DNA of 64,000 bases from JALYLC01 sp035696365. Its GTDB lineage: Bacteria; Actinomycetota; Thermoleophilia; Gaiellales; JALYLC01. The position numbers were made by a program, and so were the translations under genes. The stretch is taken from NCBI GenBank assembly GCA_035696365.1, contig DASRQS010000009.1:1-64000 (forward strand), in the 5' to 3' direction. Numbering within the stretch: position 1 is the first letter of the stretch; each line of letters begins with the position of its first letter. Positions 49,229 to 57,980 of this stretch are shown in pieces. The notes under the pieces were generated by a model. It made no database searches. It saw only the letters and a program-made list of their open reading frames with translations, and was not told where the DNA came from.

Positions 49229-50083
49229 GTGAAGCTGGCGCTTGATCCGTACATGTTGCGCAGGGTGCCGCTCCACGAGCTTCCAGCGCTGGTCGCGAGC
49301 CTCGGGTACCGCTACATCGAGCTCTCGCCTCGTTCCGACTTCGTACCGTTCTTCGTGCATCCGAGAGCTGACCGGTCGATCATCGCACGCTTCAAGACTG
49401 CCCTGGCAGAGGCCGGCGTAGAGGTCGCGTCGATTCTTCCCCTCTACCGCTGGGCAAGTCCCGACGAGGAGGAGCGCCAGGCGGCGATGCGCTACTGGCG
49501 ACGTGCCATCGAGATCGCCGTGGAGCTCGATGTCCGCGTCATGAACTCGGAGCTCAGTGGCCGGCCAGAGGCCGCGGGCGCCAGCGAGGCTCAGTTCTGG
49601 CGATCGCTGGAGGAACTTCTGCCCGTCTTCGACCGCGAGAACATCGATCTCCATCTCGAGCCCCACCCCGACGATTTCATCGAAGACGGCTTCGCCGCAG
49701 TCGACATCATCCGCGGCATCGACCACGAGCGAGTGTCCTTCCTCTACTGCGCGCCGCACACCTTCCACCAGGGAGGAGACATCTCGGGGATCATCGACTA
49801 CGCCGGAGATCTCCTCACCCACGTGCATGTGGCAGATTCTTTCGACCACCGGGCATCCTCGGGCCTCCGCTACATCGTCAACCCGCCCGGTTCCCCCGCA
49901 CGCGTCCACCAGCATCTCGATATCGGCCAGGGCGAAGTCGATTGGGACGTGCTCTTCTCGTCTCTCGAGCGACACAGCTTCGACGGGATCATGACGGTCT
50001 GCGTCTTTGCCTGGGAGGAGCGGGCCCACGACTCCTGCGTCTTCAACCGCGAGGAGATCGAACGGCGTCTCGGCGCCACCTGA
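49229..50083 (+). CDS. sugar phosphate isomerase/epimerase (AP endonuclease family 2 fold)
   Basis: 284-aa TIM barrel. GTG 49229 is chosen for the good ribosome binding site; KLALDPYMLRRVPLHELPAL begins the fold. Metal-ligand motifs: MNSELSGRPE, LHLEPHPDDFIE, and HVHVADSFDH, then ARVHQHLDIGQGEVDW. It resembles IolE/IolH and hydroxypyruvate isomerase relatives. It precedes the IclR-led transport operon on the same strand and probably belongs to the same catabolic system. Confidence 0.87.
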   Translation: MKLALDPYMLRRVPLHELPALVASLGYRYIELSPRSDFVPFFVHPRADRSIIARFKTALAEAGVEVASILPLYRWASPDEEERQAAMRYWRRAIEIAVELDVRVMNSELSGRPEAAGASEAQFWRSLEELLPVFDRENIDLHLEPHPDDFIEDGFAAVDIIRGIDHERVSFLYCAPHTFHQGGDISGIIDYAGDLLTHVHVADSFDHRASSGLRYIVNPPGSPARVHQHLDIGQGEVDWDVLFSSLERHSFDGIMTVCVFAWEERAHDSCVFNREEIERRLGAT

Positions 50084-50100
50084 GACGCCTGCGAGCGCAG

Positions 50101-50130
50101 TTGACTCGCGCGGGGCCCACGGGTTAGTGT
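50101..50130 (+). promoter_or_regulatory. promoter and possible IclR operator
   Basis: TTGACT (50101-50106), 18-bp spacer, TAGTGT (50125-50130). Just downstream, GTCTCATTCGAG (50129-50140) and GTCTCGATATATGAGA (50151-50166) share a TCTC...GAG half-site pattern that could be the IclR autoregulatory site. Confidence 0.45.
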
Positions 50131-50148
50131 CTCATTCGAGGCAACTCT

Positions 50149-50964
50149 TTGTCTCGATATATGAGAAATGGGGAACTCACACTCGTACGGGGACTCGACG
50201 TCGTCGAACTCCTCGGCGACCGCGAAGAGATGAGCGCCGCGGAGTTGTGCGCCGCTCTGCGCACGCCACGGGCGACCGTCTACCGGACGCTCGGCGTCTT
50301 GCAACGCAGGGGCTACGTGACTCGAAGTCGTACCTCGCGCACGTTCCGCCTCGGGCCGAGCTTGCTCAGGCTCGTGGCCCACGCGCGCCGCTTCGCACTG
50401 ATCCCGGTCGCTCGGCCGGCCCTCGCGGAGTTGCGGGACGCCACCGGGGAGACGGTGAGCCTCGCGATCGTCGAGGACAGTCGAATCGTCTACGCGGAGA
50501 TCCTCGACTCCTTCTTCTCGCTTCGGCCCTCCGCGGTCGCGGGGCAGGAGGTGCCGACGCATTCGACGGCCATAGGCAAGAGCGTGCTGGCCGCGATGCC
50601 GGCACGAGACCGTCAAGCGCTCCTCGCCCCGGAGCCCTTCGAGGCCTTCACCGCACACACGCTCACGAGCGCCGCGCTGCTGGAGCGTGCACTCGAGGAG
50701 ACGAGCGCGCGAGGCTACGCGCTCGACCGCGAGGAGACCGAGATCGGGGCAAGTTGTGTGGCGGCCGTGATTCTCGCCCGGGATGGCACACCGGTAGCCG
50801 CGCTGTCGGTCTCCGGTCTCACCGCGCGCATGCCCGAGGCCGCCATCCCGTCATTGGGCGAACAGGTACGCGCGTGGGCAGCGCGCATTTCCGACGACTA
50901 CGCCCGCATCGCCCAGAGCGACGCAGCCGGGGCGATCCCGGCCGGAACGAAGGGATCCTCGTGA
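50149..50964 (+). CDS. IclR-family transcriptional regulator
   Basis: 271 aa. The N-terminal winged helix includes LVRGLDVVELLGDREEMSAA and RATVYRTLGVLQRRGYVTR; the C-terminal ligand domain includes GETVSLAIVEDSRIVYAEIL, VPTHSTAIGKSVLAAMPA and IGASCVAAVILARDGTPVAA. TTG 50149 is preferred because GAGG lies 7 nt upstream; ATG 50161 is possible. It overlaps the binding-protein gene (GTGA), so the regulator is co-transcribed with the transporter it probably controls. Confidence 0.93.
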   Translation: MSRYMRNGELTLVRGLDVVELLGDREEMSAAELCAALRTPRATVYRTLGVLQRRGYVTRSRTSRTFRLGPSLLRLVAHARRFALIPVARPALAELRDATGETVSLAIVEDSRIVYAEILDSFFSLRPSAVAGQEVPTHSTAIGKSVLAAMPARDRQALLAPEPFEAFTAHTLTSAALLERALEETSARGYALDREETEIGASCVAAVILARDGTPVAALSVSGLTARMPEAAIPSLGEQVRAWAARISDDYARIAQSDAAGAIPAGTKGSS

Positions 50965-52298
50965 GAAAACCGGTAGTCATCCTCGCTGCGGTGCTGATCG
51001 GTTCCGCAGGCACTGCGCTTACCACAGGTGCGTCGGCGCAACGCTCGAGTCAGGTGACTCTCACCGTGCTCGAGCACCAGTCGCTCAGGGTCAAGGCGCT
51101 GAAGAGCACGATCATCCCTGCGTTCGAGGCCGCTGAGCGCGCCAAGGGCAAGGACGTCAAGGTCAACCTCGTGCAGGAGATTCTGCCGGACGACCAGTTC
51201 GCGACCAAGCTCACACTGCAGTACAGCCAGGGCAAGGGTCCCGACGTGACCTCATTCGTGGCAGGTGCCGTTCCGGACTTCGCCGCGGCCGGTTACCTCC
51301 TCGACCTCACAAGCAGGGCGCGAGCGTGGCCGGACTGGAAAAAGTTCTACCCCCGCGCACGCGACCTCAGCACCCAGGGTGACGGGAAGATCTACAGCCT
51401 CCCGCGCGGCGCGACCGTGCTGCAGTTGTTCTACCGGCGAGATGTCCTGAAGAAGAACGGCATCTCGACAGCCCAGCCGGCGTCCTGGAAGGCGCTGCTC
51501 GATCGCATGGTGCAACTCCAGAAGAAGCTCAATGCTCCCGCGATCACGATCCCGGCCGGTACCCAGTGGGGCGGCGGTACCTTTGACGAGGGGTTCATCA
51601 ACGTCCTGCTCGGCACCGGCAGCAAGCTCTACGACGCACCCTCGAAGAAGTGGATCGTCCGGAGCCCGGGCCTCAGCGCCGCGTTCAACTTCTACTACCA
51701 GCTCAAGCAGAGCAATTTGCTGCCTGTCGACGCACTGCTCTCGCCGCAGCCGTGGCAGCCGACGAAGTACGTCGGCTTCGTCAAGGGCACGCTGCCGGTC
51801 ACGACGTCCGGTTCGTGGGCATGGCAGTACGACTGGGGCCCCGACGGGGCGGCGCCGATTCCGCAGCTCACCGCGAAGGTGGGTACGTGGCTCTTCCCCT
51901 CCCGCACGGCCAAGCCGTTCGTAACCGCGAATCTCGACTGGGCCTGGGCGATCGCGAAGAGCACGCAGAACCCGGACGTCGCGTGGGACTGGGTGACCTT
52001 CCTCAACACGGGCAAGGCGCTCGCGCAGGACATCACCGCCGCCGGCTCGCTCTCCCCGCGCTCCGACATCAGGAACGTCGCGCCCTACAGCCAGCACAAA
52101 GTGCTGGTCGATGCCGAGAAGGAACTGGCAACGGGCAAGTTCTTCCGGCCTGCCACGGGCATCGTCAAGATCCAGCAGGCGGTAGGCGAGGCCACCGAGG
52201 CCATCCTCACCGGCAAGGCGGACGGCAAGCAGGCGGCCGATGAGTTCGCCACCACTGCCACGAAGCTGCTCGGGTCGAAGAGCGTGAAGGGCGGGTGA
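50961..52298 (+). CDS. ABC transporter extracellular solute-binding protein
   Basis: 445 aa, family 1 binding protein for sugars or polyols. The signal peptide (VVILAAVLIGSAGTALTTGA) has no lipobox cysteine, unusual for a Gram-positive-type binding protein, so anchoring is unclear. Typical segments: LQYSQGKGPDVTSFVAGAVP, KIYSLPRGATVLQLFYRRDV, GTLPVTTSGSWAWQYDWGP and ATGIVKIQQAVGEATEAIL. GTG 50961 overlaps the iclR stop; the permease follows with another 4-bp overlap. Confidence 0.92.
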   Translation: MRKPVVILAAVLIGSAGTALTTGASAQRSSQVTLTVLEHQSLRVKALKSTIIPAFEAAERAKGKDVKVNLVQEILPDDQFATKLTLQYSQGKGPDVTSFVAGAVPDFAAAGYLLDLTSRARAWPDWKKFYPRARDLSTQGDGKIYSLPRGATVLQLFYRRDVLKKNGISTAQPASWKALLDRMVQLQKKLNAPAITIPAGTQWGGGTFDEGFINVLLGTGSKLYDAPSKKWIVRSPGLSAAFNFYYQLKQSNLLPVDALLSPQPWQPTKYVGFVKGTLPVTTSGSWAWQYDWGPDGAAPIPQLTAKVGTWLFPSRTAKPFVTANLDWAWAIAKSTQNPDVAWDWVTFLNTGKALAQDITAAGSLSPRSDIRNVAPYSQHKVLVDAEKELATGKFFRPATGIVKIQQAVGEATEAILTGKADGKQAADEFATTATKLLGSKSVKGG

Positions 52299-53230
52299 GC
52301 ACAGTCGTCGGTGCCGCGGAGCGACCCCAGCGCTCCGCGGCCCGGCGTCGTCGGCGGCGCCGGAAGGAGTGGCTCCTCGCGGCAGCCTTTCTCGCACCCT
52401 CGCTGCTGCTCCTGGCGGTCTTCGTCGTATGGCCTGCCGTGTGGGCGGTGCGCATCAGCTTCACCAACTACACGCTCACCGGGGCCGACGCACTCAACCA
52501 CCGCTGGGTCGGGCTCGACAACTATCGCAACTTGCTCTCCGACAACGAGTTCACGGCCTCGCTCCTGCGCACGGGCTGGTTCGTCCTCGCATCCGCGATC
52601 GTCGGCCAGTTCATTCTCGGCCTCGGCGCCGCACTCGCACTCGCGCGCCGCGACATCCGGTTTCGCGGTGCGTTCGGGGCGGCCATCGTGTTGCCGCTCG
52701 CCGTGCCTGAGACAGTGGCCGCGCTGAGCTGGGTCAGCATGCTTGCGCCCGACCGCCTCGGAACCCTCAACCGCGTGCTCGACGTGGCCGATCTCGGCCC
52801 GGTTCGCTGGATCGTCGCGCACGCCCTGCTCTCGATCATCATCGTCAACATCTGGCGTGGCATCGCGTTCGCCGCCGTGCTCTTCGGCGGCGCGCTGGAG
52901 GCGGTACCGGAGCCCGTCATGGAGGCGGCTCGCGTGGACGGCGCCGGACCGTTTCGCACCTTCTGGCTGATCACGCTGCCGCTCATCCGTCATGCCGTGG
53001 TGCTCTACATGCTGATGACGACGATCGGCACGGTCACGCTGTTCGGGCTCGTCTTCTTCCTCACGCAGGGCGGTCCCGGCTCTGACACCACACTCGCCTC
53101 GATCTACATCTACCTCACGTCCTTCAAGTTCTTCGAGTTCGGCGTCGGCGCGGCCGCATCGACGCTGCTGCTCGCGTTCGTGTTCCCTCTCGGAGTTCTC
53201 TATGTCCGCCTCCTCCGCGCGCAGGTCTAG
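52295..53230 (+). CDS. ABC sugar permease, MalF type
   Basis: 311 aa with six membrane helices. A very basic N-terminus (SAARRRRRRRKEW) precedes helix 1 (LLAAAFLAPSLLLLAVFVVW). The EAA loop that docks the ATPase is EAARVDGAGPFRTFWLITLP. Overlaps the binding protein by 4 nt and the next permease by 29 nt. Confidence 0.94.
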   Translation: MSTVVGAAERPQRSAARRRRRRRKEWLLAAAFLAPSLLLLAVFVVWPAVWAVRISFTNYTLTGADALNHRWVGLDNYRNLLSDNEFTASLLRTGWFVLASAIVGQFILGLGAALALARRDIRFRGAFGAAIVLPLAVPETVAALSWVSMLAPDRLGTLNRVLDVADLGPVRWIVAHALLSIIIVNIWRGIAFAAVLFGGALEAVPEPVMEAARVDGAGPFRTFWLITLPLIRHAVVLYMLMTTIGTVTLFGLVFFLTQGGPGSDTTLASIYIYLTSFKFFEFGVGAAASTLLLAFVFPLGVLYVRLLRAQV

Positions 53231-54059
53231 CCGCCGGCGCTCGGGCGGCGGCGGACGGCTCTATGCCTACACCTTTCTGGTCGCAACGGCGGCATTCTGT
53301 CTGATCCCGTTTGCGTGGCCCCTCCTCGCCTCGCTCGATAGTCACGCCACGATCTACCTCCAGACGCCGACACTGAGCCTGGAGAATCTCCGCCACGTCG
53401 TCGGCGATCCGGAGTACCGCAGACTCGCCCTCAACAGCCTGATCATCGCAGGCGGCGCCACGCTGCTCGTTCTCGTCGCCAGCACCCTCGGCGGGTACGC
53501 GCTGTCACGCTTTCAGTTTCCCGGCCGTCGTACGTTCATGCTGGCGGTGCTCTTCACGCGCATGATCCCCGCAGTTGCGACGATCGTTCCGCTCTACATC
53601 ATCGAGGACAATCTGCACTTGATCGACACCTACCAGGGCGTCATCTTCGCCATCGCCGCACAGCAGTTGCCCCTGGCGCTCTGGATCATGAAAGGCTTTT
53701 TCGACACCGTCCCCGTGTACCTCGAAGAGGCCAGTTGGATCGACGGCATGAGCCGCTTGGGATCCAGCCTGCGCATCGTTCTGCCACTCGCCGCTCCGGG
53801 CGTCGGCGCTGCGGCGCTCTTCACGTTCATCGAGGCCTGGGGCGACTTCCTGACGCCCCTGATCCTGCTCTCGGGCGATCCGAGCAAGGCCCCGATCTCG
53901 ATCGGCCTCTTTCGCGCCTTCATCGGCTTCAACCTCGTCGACTGGGGGCTTCTCGCGGTGCTTTCCCTGCTCTACATGGTGCCGGCTGTCTGCCTCTACT
54001 TCCTGGTGCGCCGCTACCTCCTGCGCGCCACGATGACCGGGGCCATGGCCGGCGTATGA
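53202..54059 (+). CDS. ABC sugar permease, MalG type
   Basis: 285 aa with six membrane helices. EAA loop: EASWIDGMSRLGSSLRIVLP. The start MSASSARRSSRRRSGGGG is basic and lies inside the 3' end of the MalF-type gene. Followed with a 4-bp overlap by a dehydrogenase rather than an ATPase; as in many actinobacterial sugar systems, a shared ATPase encoded elsewhere is expected. Confidence 0.94.
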   Translation: MSASSARRSSRRRSGGGGRLYAYTFLVATAAFCLIPFAWPLLASLDSHATIYLQTPTLSLENLRHVVGDPEYRRLALNSLIIAGGATLLVLVASTLGGYALSRFQFPGRRTFMLAVLFTRMIPAVATIVPLYIIEDNLHLIDTYQGVIFAIAAQQLPLALWIMKGFFDTVPVYLEEASWIDGMSRLGSSLRIVLPLAAPGVGAAALFTFIEAWGDFLTPLILLSGDPSKAPISIGLFRAFIGFNLVDWGLLAVLSLLYMVPAVCLYFLVRRYLLRATMTGAMAGV

Positions 54060-55213
54060 GGCTGCCTCTCCGCGTCGGACTCATCGGCTGCGGCAATGTC
54101 GCATTGAGCGACCACGTGCCGTTCTATCTGTCACGGCCCGACCTCTACCGCGTGGTCGCGATCGCCGATCCGACCCCCGCACGCCGAGCCCTGGCGCGCA
54201 CACAGATCGGCCTCGAGCCAGCCGATGTCTACGAAGCGGCGCATGGTCTGCTCGTCCGCGAAGACATCGACGTCATTGACGTGTGCACGCCCCAGCACGT
54301 CCGCCTCCCGCTCATTCTCGAGGCGCTCGAGCGCCACCGCCATGTCATTTCCGAGAAGCCCCTCGCGACCACGCCGGCGGACGCCGCGATCCTGGTCGCG
54401 GCAGCCGAGCGCAATGACGTGCACATCGCGCTCATGCACAATTACCTCTTCATGCCGGAGGTCGCCTCGGCGCTGGATGTCGTGCGCACCGGCGAGATCG
54501 GCGACGTCGAAGTGGCCATCATCAACTTCCTGGGCGTGCTCGATCTCCCGGGGAATTCCGCTTGGGCGCCACGCTGGCGTCACGACTTGGCGGCTGCCGG
54601 CGGCGGCGTTCTGGTCGACATGTTGCATGCGGTGTACGTCGCAGAGGCATTCCTGGGTCGTCCGATCGAACGCGTCTCGGGCTGGGTCTACGCGCGCGCC
54701 GAGGGCGCTCCTGTCGAGGACATCGCGCTCTGTCGCTTCGAGACCGATGTCAATGCCGCGCTGGTCAACGTGGGCTGGGGCGTCGGCCCGGGCGGGATCG
54801 AGGTGTCGGGATCTCGTGGGCGCATCGCGGTGCGCTACCGGGATGGCGGCACGGGCCCGTTCGATCCGCTCGAGCAGGTCACCGTCACTGCCGAAGGGGA
54901 GACGCGCGCGATCTCCGTGGCGGAGTACAACGACGGTGTCGCGGGCGTGCTGCTCGACCTGGCGACCGCCATTGTCGGTGGCCGCCCACCGCTGGCCTCG
55001 GGGGCCGATGGACTGCGCACGCTCGAGGCGACGCTTGCCGTCTACGCCTCTGCCTATCGCGGCGTCACCGTGACGCTCCCGCTCGACGCTGCGGATCCAG
55101 TTCACCGGGCGGGTGTGCTGGGGCTCGCCGACCTGCCGGCGGCTGCATGGAGCCCTGTGCGTTCGCGGCGCCTCTTCTCAGCTGTCGCCGGCGAGCCAGG
55201 GCCGACCTCCTGA
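54056..55213 (+). CDS. Gfo/Idh/MocA-family oxidoreductase
   Basis: 385 aa. The NAD(P)-binding motif is RVGLIGCGNVALSDHVPFY, the family EKP motif is HVISEKPLATTPADA, and the C-terminal domain has GGGVLVDMLHAVYVAEAFLG, matching the GGGxxxDxxxH catalytic region. It probably oxidises the imported sugar or inositol-like polyol. ATG 54056 overlaps the permease stop (ATGA). Confidence 0.93.
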   Translation: MRLPLRVGLIGCGNVALSDHVPFYLSRPDLYRVVAIADPTPARRALARTQIGLEPADVYEAAHGLLVREDIDVIDVCTPQHVRLPLILEALERHRHVISEKPLATTPADAAILVAAAERNDVHIALMHNYLFMPEVASALDVVRTGEIGDVEVAIINFLGVLDLPGNSAWAPRWRHDLAAAGGGVLVDMLHAVYVAEAFLGRPIERVSGWVYARAEGAPVEDIALCRFETDVNAALVNVGWGVGPGGIEVSGSRGRIAVRYRDGGTGPFDPLEQVTVTAEGETRAISVAEYNDGVAGVLLDLATAIVGGRPPLASGADGLRTLEATLAVYASAYRGVTVTLPLDAADPVHRAGVLGLADLPAAAWSPVRSRRLFSAVAGEPGPTS

Positions 55214-56154
55214 ACCTCGCGCTCTACACCGATTCGCTCGAGCGCCGGCCGCTCGACGAAGCCCTCGCACTTGCCAGTCGAGCCGGCATCGCCGGCGTCG
55301 AGCTCGGTGGCGGTGGCCTATCGCCGCACACGCGCCACCTCGACGTCACGGGTCTGCTCGCAAGCCCCGCCCGGCGCTCATCCTTGCTCGCCCAACTTGC
55401 TGCGCACTCGCTCGACCTCTGTGCGCTGAACTGCTCTCTCTGGCCTCTGCACCCGGTCTATGGGCAGGCTGACGAGCAGACGATCCGTGACACGTTCAGA
55501 CTGGCAGGCGAACTGGGCGTCGAGACCGTTGTGAGCATGTCGGGATGCCCGGGCGACGGGCCGGCAGCGACGACCGTGAACTGGGTCACCTACCCGTGGC
55601 CGGCCGATGCAACGGCATTGCGCGCCCGTCAATGGAATCAGATGGTGGCACTCTGGACCGACCTGGCCGTGGAAGCGGCTCGCTGCGGAGTTCGGAGGAT
55701 TGCGCTTGAGCTCCACCCCCTCCACCTCGTCTACAACGTGCCGTCGCTGCAGCGGCTTCGCGCGGAGGTCGGACCGATCATCGGGGTGAACCTCGATCCG
55801 AGCCATCTCTTCTGGCAGGGCATGGACCCGATCGCGGTGGCTCGCGCTCTCGGTGAGGCCGTGCATCACGTGCACCTCAAGGACACCATCGAGTATCCCG
55901 CGGAACGCGCGCTTGCAGGCGTGCTCGACACGAGGCCGTTCGAGGACTGGGAGCGGCGCTCGTGGACATTCTGTACCGTCGGGCGCGGGCATGACGCGAG
56001 CTTCTGGGAGGGATTCCTGAACGCCCTTGCAGAGGCCGGCTACAACGGCTCGCTGGCGATCGAGAACGAAGACCCGCAGCAGGGCGACATCGAGGGCGTA
56101 CGAGAAGCGGCATCGTTCATCCAGCCTCTCATTCCGTCACACCCGCACTCGTGA
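55210..56154 (+). CDS. sugar phosphate isomerase/epimerase, second TIM-barrel
   Basis: About 314 aa. Metal-binding motifs: GVELGGGGLSPHTRHLD, VSMSGCPGDGP, RIALELHPLHLVYN, GVNLDPSHLFWQGMDPIAV, HVHLKDTIEYP and IENEDPQQGD. The start is uncertain: CTG 55210 overlaps the preceding stop (CTGA) exactly where ATGA/GTGA would be expected, with AGGG 8 nt upstream; otherwise ATG 55147 would add 21 residues of non-conserved sequence. End of the IclR-led operon. Confidence 0.85.
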   Translation: MNLALYTDSLERRPLDEALALASRAGIAGVELGGGGLSPHTRHLDVTGLLASPARRSSLLAQLAAHSLDLCALNCSLWPLHPVYGQADEQTIRDTFRLAGELGVETVVSMSGCPGDGPAATTVNWVTYPWPADATALRARQWNQMVALWTDLAVEAARCGVRRIALELHPLHLVYNVPSLQRLRAEVGPIIGVNLDPSHLFWQGMDPIAVARALGEAVHHVHLKDTIEYPAERALAGVLDTRPFEDWERRSWTFCTVGRGHDASFWEGFLNALAEAGYNGSLAIENEDPQQGDIEGVREAASFIQPLIPSHPHS

Positions 56155-56204
56155 GACTGGCCGGCGGCGGAAGGGATCGCGCCACGCGGTCGCGCGTTTT
56201 GCAG

Positions 56205-56245
56205 CTTGCGAAATGCTTGCGCTTGCGAAATGCTTGCACTAGGCT
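56205..56245 (+). promoter_or_regulatory. toxin-antitoxin promoter on a 17-bp tandem repeat
   Basis: CTTGCGAAATGCTTGCG (56205-56221) is repeated as CTTGCGAAATGCTTGCA (56222-56238). A promoter is superimposed: TTGCGC (56217-56222), 17-bp spacer, TAGGCT (56240-56245). The start site falls at ATG 56252, so the message is probably leaderless. The repeat is a likely operator for the encoded antitoxin. Confidence 0.65.
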
Positions 56246-56251
56246 GTGGGC

Positions 56252-56743
56252 ATGGCCACCCGCGGTGCACCCAGATTGCCCGACCCTGTCGAGGCAGCGC
56301 TCGATGCCCTTGCCCGTGCCCTGCGCGCGAGCACGGCGAGCGGCCGCGAGGCCCAGCGCGTGCAGGCCGCGGTGCGCAACCGCGTCGCCGCTCTGACGGC
56401 GGCACCGGCGGGACAACTCGCCGCGGCCGACCTCGCCCGCGCGCTGCGCGTGCTCGACATCTCGCTGAGCGAGGCCGGGCGCCTGTTCGGCGTCAGCCGC
56501 TCCGCGGTCGAGCAGTGGCTCGAGCGCGGCGTTCCCGCCGCGCGCCTCGCGCGCGCTGCCAATCTCGCGCGCATCGCCGACATCCTGGAGCGCAACCTGA
56601 AGCCGGAGCGCATCGCCGCGGTCGTGCGCGAGCCGGCGCGGGCCTACGGCGGTACGTCGATCCTCGAGCTCGTGCGCGAGGGCCGAGACGAGCAGGCGCG
56701 CGCGATGCTGGAGCAGGCGTTCGACTGGTCGCGCACGGCCTGA
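56252..56743 (+). CDS. Xre/MbcA/ParS-type antitoxin
   Basis: 163 aa. An HTH (ISLSEAGRLFGVSRSAVEQW) lies at about residues 69-88, and the C-terminal DUF2384-like part contains ERIAAVVREPARAYGGTSIL and ELVREGRDEQARAMLEQAF. This is the Xre-like antitoxin layout that pairs with RES toxins; the N-terminal 60 residues are extra. Its TGA overlaps the toxin ATG (TGATG). Likely autorepressor through the tandem repeat upstream. Confidence 0.87.
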   Translation: MATRGAPRLPDPVEAALDALARALRASTASGREAQRVQAAVRNRVAALTAAPAGQLAAADLARALRVLDISLSEAGRLFGVSRSAVEQWLERGVPAARLARAANLARIADILERNLKPERIAAVVREPARAYGGTSILELVREGRDEQARAMLEQAFDWSRTA

Positions 56744-57270
56744 TGCGCCATCTCGGGCGCGGCGGCACCTACCTGCGGGTCGTCGACCCGGCCTGGACCG
56801 ACCCGCTGGACGCGTCGTTCTCACGCCGGGCCGGCGGCCGCTGGAACCCGCCCGGCAGCTTCGCAGCGCTGTACCTCTGCCGAGACGTCGAGACTGCGCG
56901 CGCCAACGCCCGCCGGCTGCTCGACGGCCAGCCGTTCACGTTCGACGACCTCTTGCCCGAGCGTCTGCCCGCACTCGTCGAGGCCGAGGTGCCGCAGGCC
57001 CGCTACGTGGATGCCGTGAGCGCGCGCGGCCTGGCCTCGCTCGACCTGCCGCCGACCTACCCCCTCGACGGGCGTGGCAGGGTCATCGCCCACCGGCGCT
57101 GTCAGGCGATCGGAAGGGCGGCCTGGGAGGCGGGCGAGCCAGGCGTGGCCTGTCGGAGCGCGGCACCCGGCGCGCCACCCGACGGCGAGGAGCTCGCCCT
57201 CTTCGACCGCGGGCTTCGCCTCAAGCCCGGACGCCGCCGGCGCTTCGAGCGCTGGTACCGCGGGCGCTAG
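56743..57270 (+). CDS. RES-domain toxin
   Basis: 175 aa. RES toxins (for example MbcT) degrade NAD+. Visible: Arg in GGTYLRVVDP, the core GGRWNPPGSFAALYLCRDVE, CQAIGRAAWEAGEPGVACRS with Ser of the triad, and ELALFDRGLRL. The position that usually carries the triad Glu after the core reads TARANARRLL, without a Glu, so activity should not be assumed. Coupled to the antitoxin gene. Confidence 0.85.
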   Translation: MRHLGRGGTYLRVVDPAWTDPLDASFSRRAGGRWNPPGSFAALYLCRDVETARANARRLLDGQPFTFDDLLPERLPALVEAEVPQARYVDAVSARGLASLDLPPTYPLDGRGRVIAHRRCQAIGRAAWEAGEPGVACRSAAPGAPPDGEELALFDRGLRLKPGRRRRFERWYRGR

Positions 57271-57320
57271 ACGACTGCCGGGTTGGCCCCACGACGGGGC
57301 CCACCCTACGATGACTCCCG

Positions 57321-57902
57321 ATGCAGGTTGCCTTCGGAGTACTCGCAGGGATGCTGCAGCTGGTCGCGACCGCGCCGTATCTGCGCGACATCCTGCGCGG
57401 CTCGACGAAGCCCCAGCGGGCGACCTGGATGATCTGGACGACGCTCTCGCTCGTGGTGTTCGCGTCCCAGTGGGCGAGCGGAGCGACCTGGAGCCTGGCC
57501 CTGACCGCCGGTCAGGCGGTGTCCTGCGGCGCAGTCTTCGCGCTCGCGATCCGGCGCGGAGTCGGAGGCGTCAGCCGTCCCGAGCTGGCGCTGCTCGGAC
57601 TCGCGGCGCTCGGCGTGGCCGGCTGGCAGATCGCCGGCAACCCCATGGTCGCGACGTGCTCGGTGGTCGCGGCCGACCTGATCGCCGTCGCGCTGATGCT
57701 GCCGAAGACCTATCGGCAGCCCGGATCGGAGACGCTCGCGACGTATGCGATCGGCGTGGTGTCGTCCCTGTTCGCGCTGGTCGCGATCAACTCGAGCGCC
57801 GCGTCGCTGTGGATCTACCCCGTGTACATCCTCGCGGCGGACGCGGCCGTGGTCGCGGTGATCGTGCTGCGGCGGCGGGCGCTGGCGGCCGTCCCGGCCT
57901 AG
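57321..57902 (+). CDS. PQ-loop-like membrane protein
   Basis: 193 aa with about six to seven membrane helices. Two related segments, ATAPYLRDILRGSTKPQRAT and MLPKTYRQPGSETLATYAIG, resemble the PQ-loop repeats of SWEET/PQ-loop transporters. ATG 57321 is 50 nt after the toxin gene. No neighbour suggests a substrate. Confidence 0.7.
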   Translation: MQVAFGVLAGMLQLVATAPYLRDILRGSTKPQRATWMIWTTLSLVVFASQWASGATWSLALTAGQAVSCGAVFALAIRRGVGGVSRPELALLGLAALGVAGWQIAGNPMVATCSVVAADLIAVALMLPKTYRQPGSETLATYAIGVVSSLFALVAINSSAASLWIYPVYILAADAAVVAVIVLRRRALAAVPA

Positions 57903-57980
57903 AGCTCATTTCCGAGAGAGCGGCGCAACCGCGCCCACCGGTTTGATCACACGAACGTCACCGGACGTGCACCGGCCGGG

